From an uncultured Granulosicoccaceae bacterium (lineage in GTDB: Bacteria; Pseudomonadota; Gammaproteobacteria; Granulosicoccales; Granulosicoccaceae), in contig CALGND010000012.1 in the NCBI GenBank assembly GCA_937958675.1, forward strand, positions 19,319 to 83,318: DNA of 64,000 nt, read 5' to 3'. Position numbers and translations under genes: made by a program. Within the stretch, counting starts at the first letter, position 1. Each line of letters opens with the position of its first letter. Positions 33,894-41,211 of this stretch are shown here, piece by piece. Below the pieces are notes generated by a model. The model worked only from the letters and a program-made list of their open reading frames with translations. It was not told where the DNA came from and did not search any database.

Positions 33894-35198
33894 ATGGCAA
33901 TTAAGTACCTCAAGAAAGCAACGAAAACCGCAACTACCGATGCGACGGATGTTAGCGAGACGGTTAAAAATATACTCAATGAAATTGAGGCTGGTGGTGA
34001 TGCCAAAGCCATGGAATTCGCAGCTAAGTTTGATAACTACGATGGCAACGTTCTGTTAACTGAAGAAGAAATTGAAGCGGCCTGTGACTCTGTGCCGCAA
34101 CAAATGAAAGACGACATAGCATTTGCTCACAATAACGTAAAGCGTTTTGCCGAAGTGCAAAAACAAACGATGACGGATGTGCAGCTAGAAGTGGTGCCCG
34201 GCTTTACACTAGGGCAAAAGTGTATTCCTTGCCAAGCAGTCGGTTGTTATGTACCCGGTGGTCGATATAGCCATATTGCCAGCGCCATCATGACGGTAAC
34301 CACTGCCAAGGTTGCCGGTTGTGATCATATCGTCGCATGCTCTCCACCTCGGCCTAATGAGGGTGTTGCTCCCGCTATCGTATATGCAGCCAAGCTTTGC
34401 GGTGCGGATAAAATTATGGCAATGGGCGGTGTGCAAGCAATTGCTGCAATGACTTATGGTCTGTTTGGTTTGCCAAAAGCAGATATATTAGTAGGGCCTG
34501 GTAATCAGTTTGTTGCAGAAGCGAAAAGAATTTTATATGGCACGGTGGGTATCGATATGATCGCCGGCCCAACTGATAGTTTGATATTGGCTGATAGCGC
34601 AGCAGACGCGCATATCGTTGCGACCGACTTAGTGAGTCAGGCAGAGCACGGATATAACTCGCCTGTTTGGTTAGTTACAGACGATACCGCATTGGCTGAA
34701 AAAGTCATCGAAATTGTGCCGGGTTTAATCGCTGATTTACCCGAGCTTAATGGCAAAAATGCAGAAGCTGCATGGCGTGATTTTGCTGAAGTTATCGTCT
34801 GCGACTCTCGCGAGGAAATGGCAGCTACGTCGGACGAATACGCACCTGAGCATTTAACTGTGCAATGTAGCGACAACCGTTGGTGGCTCGATAGACTTAA
34901 GTGCTATGGTTCCTTGTTCCTAGGCGAAGAGACTACTGTTTCCTACGGTGACAAAGCAGCAGGAACTAATCATGTGTTGCCAACATCGCGCTCAGCCAAA
35001 TATACAGGTGGTTTATCGGTACATAAGTATATGAAGATCGTTACGTGGCAAGAAGCGACTCGTGAAGGTTCTAAGGATATAGCAGTGTCAACTGCGCGTA
35101 TCTCACGACTTGAAGGTATGGAAGGTCATGCACGAAGTGCTGATGTACGACTTGCAAAGTACTTTCCAGATGAAAAATTTGAATTAACCCCTGAGTAA
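33894..35198 (+). CDS. hpsN: Histidinol-dehydrogenase-like sulfopropanediol dehydrogenase (HpsN-type)
   Basis: A 434-residue member of the HisD fold. Zinc and catalytic residues of the family are visible: SQAEHGYNSP (Gln, His ligands), EYAPEHLTV (catalytic Glu-His), VSYGDKAAGTNH (Asp) and EGMEGHARSADVRL (His). HpsN oxidises (R)-2,3-dihydroxypropane-1-sulfonate to sulfolactate with NAD. I choose HpsN over HisD because no his genes are adjacent, because GPTDSLILAD and EHGYNS differ from the HisD versions, and because sulfopyruvate decarboxylase subunits follow. A LacI operator region precedes it. Another polyol-acid substrate remains possible. Confidence 0.78.
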   Translation: MAIKYLKKATKTATTDATDVSETVKNILNEIEAGGDAKAMEFAAKFDNYDGNVLLTEEEIEAACDSVPQQMKDDIAFAHNNVKRFAEVQKQTMTDVQLEVVPGFTLGQKCIPCQAVGCYVPGGRYSHIASAIMTVTTAKVAGCDHIVACSPPRPNEGVAPAIVYAAKLCGADKIMAMGGVQAIAAMTYGLFGLPKADILVGPGNQFVAEAKRILYGTVGIDMIAGPTDSLILADSAADAHIVATDLVSQAEHGYNSPVWLVTDDTALAEKVIEIVPGLIADLPELNGKNAEAAWRDFAEVIVCDSREEMAATSDEYAPEHLTVQCSDNRWWLDRLKCYGSLFLGEETTVSYGDKAAGTNHVLPTSRSAKYTGGLSVHKYMKIVTWQEATREGSKDIAVSTARISRLEGMEGHARSADVRLAKYFPDEKFELTPE

Positions 35199-35225
35199 AG
35201 TTTTTACTAAGGCTTTAGGACAAAC

Positions 35226-35255
35226 CTGCACGGCACTATCGGTAAGCCCGTGCAG
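35226..35255 (+). promoter_or_regulatory. Stem-loop between hpsN and the decarboxylase genes
   Basis: CTGCACGG (35226-35233) pairs with CCGTGCAG (35248-35255) across a 14-nt loop. There is no T-run, so it is more likely an mRNA processing or stabilising hairpin than a terminator. It could set different levels of hpsN and comDE. Confidence 0.4.
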
Positions 35256-35318
35256 TGTCAGGCGCTTGAGTGCTTGATTTGGTGATTGTTCACCGACAAA
35301 AAATAGATGGAGAATAGC

Positions 35319-35816
35319 GTGTCAGTTAATGAAAAAATCGTATCGGATTTAGTGGCAAACGATGTTCAGTTTGTTACTACCGTTCCATGTAAACAATTGG
35401 CTGGCGTTATTGATGCCATTGATGCCAGTAGTTCTATCCACCATGTGCCTTCTAATAAAGAAGACGAGGGAATGGGCCTGTGTGCCGGTGCTTTTATGGG
35501 CGGCAAACGCTCAGCCATCATTATGCAAAACACAGCTATCGGTGTAACGATAAATACCCTAGCAACCCTTACTCAATTTTATCGTTTACCACTACCGATG
35601 CTTATAAGCTATCGAGGTGAGCTGGGAGAGCCTGTGGCTTGTCAGGTTGAGATGGCTGTACATACCAAAGCGTTGTTAGCACAGCTCAATGTGCCTACTT
35701 ATCATTTTCATAAAGAAGATGATGTTGAGGAATTCGATAAAATACTTAAATACACATTTATGAGCAATAAACCAGTTGCTATTTTGACCGATGCTTCATT
35801 CTGGAAGGGGTATTAA
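35319..35816 (+). CDS. comD: Sulfopyruvate decarboxylase alpha subunit (ComD-like)
   Basis: About 165 residues from a GTG at 35319, preferred because GGAG is 7 nt upstream; an ATG at 35307 would overlap that site. It is the N-terminal (pyrimidine-binding) half of a TPP decarboxylase: FVTTVPCKQLAGVIDAI, the activating Glu in NKEDEGMGLCAGAFMGGKRSA, MQNTAIGVTINTLATLTQFYRLPLPMLISYRGELGEP. This matches sulfopyruvate decarboxylase alpha chains, which work with ComE to release CO2 and sulfoacetaldehyde. Phosphonopyruvate decarboxylase is related but usually one chain. It ends 1 nt before comE. Confidence 0.82.
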   Translation: MSVNEKIVSDLVANDVQFVTTVPCKQLAGVIDAIDASSSIHHVPSNKEDEGMGLCAGAFMGGKRSAIIMQNTAIGVTINTLATLTQFYRLPLPMLISYRGELGEPVACQVEMAVHTKALLAQLNVPTYHFHKEDDVEEFDKILKYTFMSNKPVAILTDASFWKGY

Positions 35817-35817
35817 T

Positions 35818-36372
35818 ATGATTCGTTCAGACATACTAAAAGATATCGCGCCGGTTATTTCTGATCAACTGGTGATCTGCAATATTGGTTTACCAAGCCA
35901 AGAGCTGCATATGATTGATGACCAGCCAAGTACGTTCTACATGCTCGGCACAATGGGGTTGTCATCGTCAATTGGCTTAGGTTTGGCCTTAGCGCAAGAT
36001 AAGAAGGTTATCGCCATAGACGGTGATGGTTCAGTGCTGACTAACTTTGGCACTCTTCCCACGATCGCAAACAACGTCGCCGACAATTTCATCCTGCTTA
36101 TTGTTGATAACGGAAGTTATGGTTCAACTGGTGATCAACCCACGTATGCAGGCAAAAAAACCTCACTTACAAAAGTAGCGATAGCATGTGGCTGTGAGAA
36201 TGTGGTTGAGTGCTCTGCTGAAGATACAAAGGCTGAACTTGAAAAAGCGTTGGCTGGTAATCAAATGACGATTATAGTGAGCAAGTGTGAATCAGGGAAT
36301 ATCCCGGTTCCGGTCATTACCTTAGACCCAGTTGTGATACGTCATCGGTTTATGGAAACCGTCGCCTCGTAA
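35818..36372 (+). CDS. comE: Sulfopyruvate decarboxylase beta subunit (ComE-like)
   Basis: About 184 residues from the ATG at 35818, directly behind GAAGGGG; an earlier ATG at 35791 lies inside comD. It is the TPP-pyrophosphate-binding half: MLGTMGLSSSIGLGLALAQ, then IAIDGDGSVLTNFGTLPTIAN...LLIVDNGSYGSTGDQPT, the GDG-x(~25)-N motif for magnesium and TPP. Subunit split and order match methanogen and bacterial sulfopyruvate decarboxylases. With HpsN upstream and a 2-hydroxyacid oxidase downstream it gives a route from sulfolactate to sulfoacetaldehyde. Confidence 0.82.
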   Translation: MIRSDILKDIAPVISDQLVICNIGLPSQELHMIDDQPSTFYMLGTMGLSSSIGLGLALAQDKKVIAIDGDGSVLTNFGTLPTIANNVADNFILLIVDNGSYGSTGDQPTYAGKKTSLTKVAIACGCENVVECSAEDTKAELEKALAGNQMTIIVSKCESGNIPVPVITLDPVVIRHRFMETVAS

Positions 36373-36396
36373 ACGATTCCTCGTAAACCACTGAGC

Positions 36397-37521
36397 ATGA
36401 CAGCGCAGAACAAAATCCATTCAAGTGCGGATGCAAGGCGGCTTGCACGCAAGCGCTTGCCTTGGATGGTTTTTGATTACATAGATGGTGCTGCAGGTGA
36501 GGGCAGAGGAGAGGCTCTAGGCCGATCAGAGATACAAGCTATTCGGCTAAACCCTCGAATACTTAGTGATGTGTCGCATCGAGATCTGTCGGTTGAGGTG
36601 TTTGACCATCAAGCAAATTGTCCGTTTGGCATAAGCCCGATGGGGATGTGCAATTTATCCGCACCAAGTGCTGATCTAATGTTGGCACGTGCGGCTGCAA
36701 AGCATCAATGCCCATTAGGCGTATCAACTGTCTCGTCAACATCACTTGAAAAAATAATTGAAGTCGCCGAAGGCCATGCTTGGTTTCAGTTGTACTACAG
36801 TGGAGATGGCTCTTCGGTTAAATCGTTAATCGAAAGAGCTAAAGCGTCAGGCTATCGCACTCTAGTGGTCACCTTAGATGTGCCTGAAGTAGGGCGTAGA
36901 CCTAGAGAACTACGGCGAGGTTTTAAGATGCCGTTTAAAATCGGTGTGTCTCAATTTATTGACTTTGCTGTACACCCTCGCTGGTCGATCTCTACTTTGT
37001 TAAATGGTAAGCCCGAGATGGCGAACTTTGGCGGCGAGCATGGTAGCTTTGATCGCACGGAATCACGCGCCGGTGCTACTTGGGATCATCTGAAAAAAAT
37101 AAGAGAACAGTGGCAAGGTAATCTTGTGGTGAAAGGTGTGCTTAATGTAGAAGATGCTCAGCAACTCAAAGCTGTAGGCGTTGATGCTATTCAAGTGTCA
37201 AGTCATGGCGGTAGGCAACTTGAAAGTGTGCCACCACCGATACTCATGCTACGGGAGATTCGCAAAGCCTTAGGCCCTAAATATCCGCTGTTTTTTGACT
37301 CGGGTATCCGAAGCGGCGAAGATATTGTGAAAGCCTACGCCATGGGAGCTGATTTTGTGTTTCTTGGGCGCCCTGTTTTGTTTGCAATGGCTGCAGCTGG
37401 AGAAGCAGGTTTAACAAAACTATGGAGTGTACTTGAGGATGAAACAAGTATTACCTTGGCCCAGCTTGGGAAAACAAGCATGCCCGGTCCATCAAGTGAC
37501 GTGTTGTGGGAACTCGCATAA
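36397..37521 (+). CDS. FMN-dependent alpha-hydroxy-acid oxidase/dehydrogenase
   Basis: A 374-residue TIM-barrel flavoenzyme of the lactate/glycolate oxidase family. Landmarks are the N-terminal DYIDGAAGEG, GISPMGMCNLSAP (FMN), YYSGDGSSVKSLIERAKASGYRTLVVTLD, GNLVVKGVLNVEDA, the catalytic VSSHGGRQLE, and FFDSGIRSGEDIVKAYAMGADFVFLGRP. These enzymes oxidise L-2-hydroxyacids to 2-ketoacids. Between comE and an SDR, its most economical substrate is sulfolactate, giving sulfopyruvate for ComDE; that role is inference. It is 24 bp after comE. Confidence 0.85.
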   Translation: MTAQNKIHSSADARRLARKRLPWMVFDYIDGAAGEGRGEALGRSEIQAIRLNPRILSDVSHRDLSVEVFDHQANCPFGISPMGMCNLSAPSADLMLARAAAKHQCPLGVSTVSSTSLEKIIEVAEGHAWFQLYYSGDGSSVKSLIERAKASGYRTLVVTLDVPEVGRRPRELRRGFKMPFKIGVSQFIDFAVHPRWSISTLLNGKPEMANFGGEHGSFDRTESRAGATWDHLKKIREQWQGNLVVKGVLNVEDAQQLKAVGVDAIQVSSHGGRQLESVPPPILMLREIRKALGPKYPLFFDSGIRSGEDIVKAYAMGADFVFLGRPVLFAMAAAGEAGLTKLWSVLEDETSITLAQLGKTSMPGPSSDVLWELA

Positions 37522-37549
37522 TCACACGCTAATTCTATAAGGTGTATTC

Positions 37550-38302
37550 ATGTTCGATCTAACAGGAAAAACAGCGTTAGTAACGGGTGCGACATCCGGT
37601 ATTGGCAAACAACAAGCGATAGCGCTGGCAAAAGCCGGTGCCAATATCGTTGCTGTTGGTCGAAGAGCGGATCGTCTATCTGAAACTTGTGAAAAGGTGA
37701 ACGCCTTCGGCAGTAATGCCGTGTCGATACAAGCTGACCTGACGCTTGATACAAGCCTTGAAAAGTTAGCCATCGATGCTGCATCGCATTTCGGTGCAAT
37801 CGATATCTTATGCAATACCGCGGGTGTAAACCTACGTCAAGCAGTTGATGATATTAGTTTCGAATCCTGGCAACAAACGATCGATCTTAATCTTGCCGTG
37901 CCATTTTTTCTAGGCCGTTTACTTGTGCCGGGCATGCGTGAAAAAGGCTGGGGGCGGATTATCAATGTTGCATCGCTTCAATCAACGCGAGCATTTGCTA
38001 ATGGTTTGCCTTACGGTGCGTCCAAAGGTGGGATCTCGCAACTGACAAGAGCCATGGCTGAAGCCTGGTCGAGTGATGGCATCAATGCCAATGCGATAGC
38101 GCCAGGGTTCTTTCCCACGGAGCTCACTGCCCCTGTGTTCGAAGACAACGCAGCACTGCAACGTTTAGCTGACAACACAGCCATTGGCCGCAATGGCAAT
38201 ATGGAAGACTTAGATGGTATCACCGTGTTTTTAGCCAGCGACGCATCGGCTTATATCACTGGCCAGGTTATTGGAGTTGACGGAGGTTTTACCGCCAAGT
38301 AG
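37550..38302 (+). CDS. Short-chain dehydrogenase/reductase (gluconate-5-dehydrogenase-like)
   Basis: A 250-residue classical SDR. TGATSGIG (12-19) binds cofactor, and the catalytic Ser 142, Tyr 155 and Lys 159 (PYGASK) are intact. The ending GQVIGVDGGFTAK is typical. In DHPS degradation, SDRs (HpsO/HpsP type) oxidise the C2 hydroxyl and interconvert enantiomers; membership of the cluster suggests that role here. It is 28 bp after the FMN oxidase. Generic sugar-alcohol oxidation is the alternative. Confidence 0.85.
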   Translation: MFDLTGKTALVTGATSGIGKQQAIALAKAGANIVAVGRRADRLSETCEKVNAFGSNAVSIQADLTLDTSLEKLAIDAASHFGAIDILCNTAGVNLRQAVDDISFESWQQTIDLNLAVPFFLGRLLVPGMREKGWGRIINVASLQSTRAFANGLPYGASKGGISQLTRAMAEAWSSDGINANAIAPGFFPTELTAPVFEDNAALQRLADNTAIGRNGNMEDLDGITVFLASDASAYITGQVIGVDGGFTAK

Positions 38303-38431
38303 CGGCTTTCAACTCAGGCCAAGCAATAGATCGGCACTTGGCTGTTCCAATATATGCGAAAAGCCACTGGTTAGTTTATGGAGATCTATACACTGTCTGC
38401 TGGGTAAGCATTGTCGTAGCAAGGAGTAGGT

Positions 38432-39979
38432 TTGTCAGATCCAGTGGTAAGTCCAGCCGAGGCCAATCTGCCGGGCAAAATTCTTGTTGTAGACGATCAA
38501 TCAACCCAACGAATTAAAATAGAGAAGGGCGTCAGAACACTTGGGCATGAAGTCGAAGCAGTGAGTAGTGCTGTGTTTGCTATGGCACATTTGCAAGAGC
38601 ACCCGGTTGATCTAATTTTACTTGATATCTTGATGCCGCATATCGATGGAATCGAAATGCTAAAGTGGCTTGCCAGCGAACCCTCGCTAGAGCATATTCC
38701 AGTTGTAGTGATATCAGCATACGACGGTGAATCCGATTTAGTGGCAAAAGCGATTGAACTAGGCGCAGAGGATTTTCTGCCCAAACATTTTGCACTGCCA
38801 ATACTCGAAGCGCGTATAAATTCAGGTTTACTAAAAAAACGTATTCGTGATCAGGAAGTTATTCAAACGCAACAAATCGATCGTTTGATGCGTGCATCGA
38901 AACTACTCGAGCAAAAAATCTATGACCCGCAACAATTACGGTTGCGCAGTATCGCTAGTGGAAATACACCGCTAGCCAAATTTGCTGCAGTGTTTTCTGA
39001 CATGGGGCAAAAAATATTTGATCGAGAAAGAAGGCTTCGGCATCAGGCGCAGACACTACGCGGGTTTGGCATGTTGATCTTGGCCGGAGTGCTATTTGGT
39101 TTGGACGCGCCAATAGCCAAGTGGCTAAGCCAATACAGCACTAATTCACTTGGTATGGCAATTTGGGTAAATGTAGTTGTCGTGGTGTTAGCGATCCCTT
39201 GGGCCATTTATAAACGAGACATGCCAAAATTTGACTACTACCTTATTGGCTATTTCTTGCTATGGGGATTTTGTACTTGCATATTAGGCGATGTATTGCT
39301 TCTCATGGCATCTGAGCATATTCAAGCTTCCGTAATTATTATCATTATGGTTACCGAAGTATTGATGGTTTATGCGTACTCTGCCATTACAAAGTTAGAG
39401 ACTTCCACAACTAAAAAGCTAGCAGGTGTTGGCTTAGGTTTTTTGGGCGTCGTGCTAGTTGTGTATGCACAAGGGACTGACGCTGGATCAACGAATGCAT
39501 TTTGGGCGATTTTAGTGCTTGGTGTACCCTTAGGTTATGCTGTAATTGACCTAATGATTGTAGTTGGCCGTCAGGTTGACATGCTGCCATCAACGCGGCT
39601 TGGGCTAGCATCAGTAGCGGGGTTAATTATTATGATCCCACTGGCATGGATTCAAGATGACTTTGTACCATTAAGTTTGGTGCCAGGGTATTTTGAATTG
39701 GGCCTTTTGTTTTGGGGCTTGCTAACTCTTGCATCCATGTTCGTATTTGTGTTGTTGGTATCAAGTGCTGGGTCTGTATTTGCCAGCCAAACGGCTTATG
39801 TGCAAACTATTGCAGGTATCGGCATTAGTTTTGTTGCGCTACATGAAACACTCTCTCCAGCAATTTGGGTGGCCTTGGGCGTGATTGTATTGGGTATGTT
39901 ATTGGTTGAACCCAAACGCGAGCCAGAAGAAGAGCTGACCCCAGAAGAGCTTGAAATGTTGATGCAAGAGGTGCGCTAG
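38432..39979 (+). CDS. Receiver (REC) domain fused to EamA/DMT transporter
   Basis: A 515-residue protein read from a TTG behind AAGGAG. Residues 15-140 are a CheY-like receiver: acidic pocket D21/D22 (VVDDQ), phospho-acceptor D65 (LLDILMP), S95 (VISAYD) and K118 (LPKHF), all in place. A charged helical linker follows to about 205. Residues about 208-495 give ten hydrophobic segments of a drug/metabolite transporter of EamA type (GMLILAGVLFGLDAPIAKWLSQ at the start). The acidic tail ends EEELTPEELEMLMQEV. Phosphorylation would presumably gate or localise the carrier; no histidine kinase is next to it. It follows the sulfonate cluster by 129 bp. Confidence 0.88.
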   Translation: MSDPVVSPAEANLPGKILVVDDQSTQRIKIEKGVRTLGHEVEAVSSAVFAMAHLQEHPVDLILLDILMPHIDGIEMLKWLASEPSLEHIPVVVISAYDGESDLVAKAIELGAEDFLPKHFALPILEARINSGLLKKRIRDQEVIQTQQIDRLMRASKLLEQKIYDPQQLRLRSIASGNTPLAKFAAVFSDMGQKIFDRERRLRHQAQTLRGFGMLILAGVLFGLDAPIAKWLSQYSTNSLGMAIWVNVVVVVLAIPWAIYKRDMPKFDYYLIGYFLLWGFCTCILGDVLLLMASEHIQASVIIIIMVTEVLMVYAYSAITKLETSTTKKLAGVGLGFLGVVLVVYAQGTDAGSTNAFWAILVLGVPLGYAVIDLMIVVGRQVDMLPSTRLGLASVAGLIIMIPLAWIQDDFVPLSLVPGYFELGLLFWGLLTLASMFVFVLLVSSAGSVFASQTAYVQTIAGIGISFVALHETLSPAIWVALGVIVLGMLLVEPKREPEEELTPEELEMLMQEVR

Positions 39980-39991
39980 CGGGCACAAAAA

Positions 39992-40013
39992 AAGCCGCGA
40001 TCACTCGCGGCTT
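39992..40013 (-). terminator. Intrinsic terminator of the betaine-binding protein gene
   Basis: AAGCCGCGA-TCAC-TCGCGGCTT, a perfect 9-bp stem with tetraloop. Read on the minus strand it is followed by a run of seven T residues, a classic Rho-independent terminator 26 nt after the leftward gene. It also lies 13 nt after the stop of the rightward REC-EamA gene, where T residues are fewer, so it may act weakly in both directions. Confidence 0.85.
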
Positions 40014-40038
40014 GTCTTGCACATCTTATTTGTAACGC

Positions 40039-40986
40039 TTAGCCCTTAGGCAACCAAGTTTTCCAAGTATCTTCGTTTTCTTTCATCCACTCTGCAACCA
40101 CTTCTTCTATGTCTTTGCCGTCAACGTCAATAGCAAGAATCAAGGGTGCTTGCATATCATTGGTGAGTCGAAAGTTTTTAATCAATTGGTCTACTTCAGG
40201 GTGATCTTTTGCCAATGATGGAGAGCCGTAGTTAAACGTCACATCTTCAGCCCAACCTGTTGCTGGCCATTTGTCGTTTGAATGAGCGGGTAACTCTATG
40301 CTCACAAGATCGAGAGCTGCGTGAATCCAATGCGGTTCCCATGCATAAGCGATAAAAGCCTCTTTTCGTTTGTATGCCGCCTGAACCTCAGCCCAGTGCG
40401 CAGCGTCAGAACCCAATTCGCTAACGACATAGTTCAGTCCCAAGCCTTCCATACGCTTAGTGTCATCGCATTCCCAAGCGGCAACGGGGCAGCCTATTAA
40501 TCGGCCTTTGTCGCCAGATTCTATTGTTTTGAATAGGTCAGCATACTCGTTCATGTTTTCCCAAGTTTTAAGGTTTGGTGCTTTTGCACCTTCGCCTTCA
40601 ACAAGGTATCGCGGTACATAGTAACTCGATACGCCAACGACGCCAGAATCTGCGATTTTAACCACAGAGCCATCGCCACCGTACTCGGCAACGTGGTTTG
40701 AATTGTTGGTGTTATAAGAAGGCCAGTTTTCGCAAGCGTAATCAATGTCGCCTGCGCGAATGCCGGCTTGTACATTCGGGCCCGACGGCATAACGATGCG
40801 CTTAACTTTATAGTCAAGTTCTTGTTCGACAATCGTGTGGATTATCTCGCACATGACAGCACCACCCGTCCAATCGGCTACGGCTGCTTTCAACAAGCCA
40901 CCAGCAGAAGCGGGTGCACTCATCGTTAAGCCAAGCGCAAGCGTGCAAGCACTGGCGATCGGTGTAAAGTATTGCTTTGACTTCAT
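40039..40986 (-). CDS. proX: Glycine betaine/proline-type ABC transporter substrate-binding protein
   Basis: A 315-residue periplasmic protein with a signal peptide ending SAPASA (about residue 28). The OpuAC-type fold shows DWTGGAVMCEIIHTIVEQELDYKVKRIVMPSGPNVQAGIRAGDIDYACENWPSYN, with several Trp (W39, W88 and in AYAWEPHWIH and ATGWAEDVTF) of the kind that cage quaternary ammonium groups. It captures betaine-like osmolytes for the permease encoded upstream (gap 225 bp). Cys residues at MCE, YACE, IGCP and WECDD are unusually numerous. Confidence 0.85.
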   Translation of the reverse strand: MKSKQYFTPIASACTLALGLTMSAPASAGGLLKAAVADWTGGAVMCEIIHTIVEQELDYKVKRIVMPSGPNVQAGIRAGDIDYACENWPSYNTNNSNHVAEYGGDGSVVKIADSGVVGVSSYYVPRYLVEGEGAKAPNLKTWENMNEYADLFKTIESGDKGRLIGCPVAAWECDDTKRMEGLGLNYVVSELGSDAAHWAEVQAAYKRKEAFIAYAWEPHWIHAALDLVSIELPAHSNDKWPATGWAEDVTFNYGSPSLAKDHPEVDQLIKNFRLTNDMQAPLILAIDVDGKDIEEVVAEWMKENEDTWKTWLPKG

Positions 40987-41031
40987 TACTATTTTCCTCT
41001 AACTGGTCAAGCCTTATCAAAGGCATAAAGA

Positions 41032-41193
41032 GTGAACTTTCTCGAAGCGGCCATTGGGTTCGCCCGCTATCTCGTTCGTCGTGCAGCTAGTAAACCACTT
41101 GAAGCGCGAGCTGTCGATATCAATTGGCGACAAGCCGTTAAATTGTTCGATTTTCAAGCGATTCTGTCGCAAACCCATCGCCTAAGCAACTGA
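41032..41193 (+). CDS. Candidate 53-residue small protein
   Basis: A short frame from GTG (with AAAGG nearby) to TGA, in the gap between two leftward transporter genes. The product starts VNFLEAAIGFARYLVRR, a short amphipathic and basic segment, and then AVDINWRQAVKLFDFQ. No family is recognised. It is antisense to the proX leader, so it may be chance; low confidence. Confidence 0.25.
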   Translation: MNFLEAAIGFARYLVRRAASKPLEARAVDINWRQAVKLFDFQAILSQTHRLSN

Positions 41194-41211
41194 TTTGGTC
41201 GGTTTTACCGC

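Noticed and set aside
33894..35198. Histidinol dehydrogenase (hisD) of histidine biosynthesis
   Set aside because: Catalytic residues fit the fold, but no his genes are adjacent and sulfopyruvate decarboxylase subunits follow directly, so HpsN is the better call.
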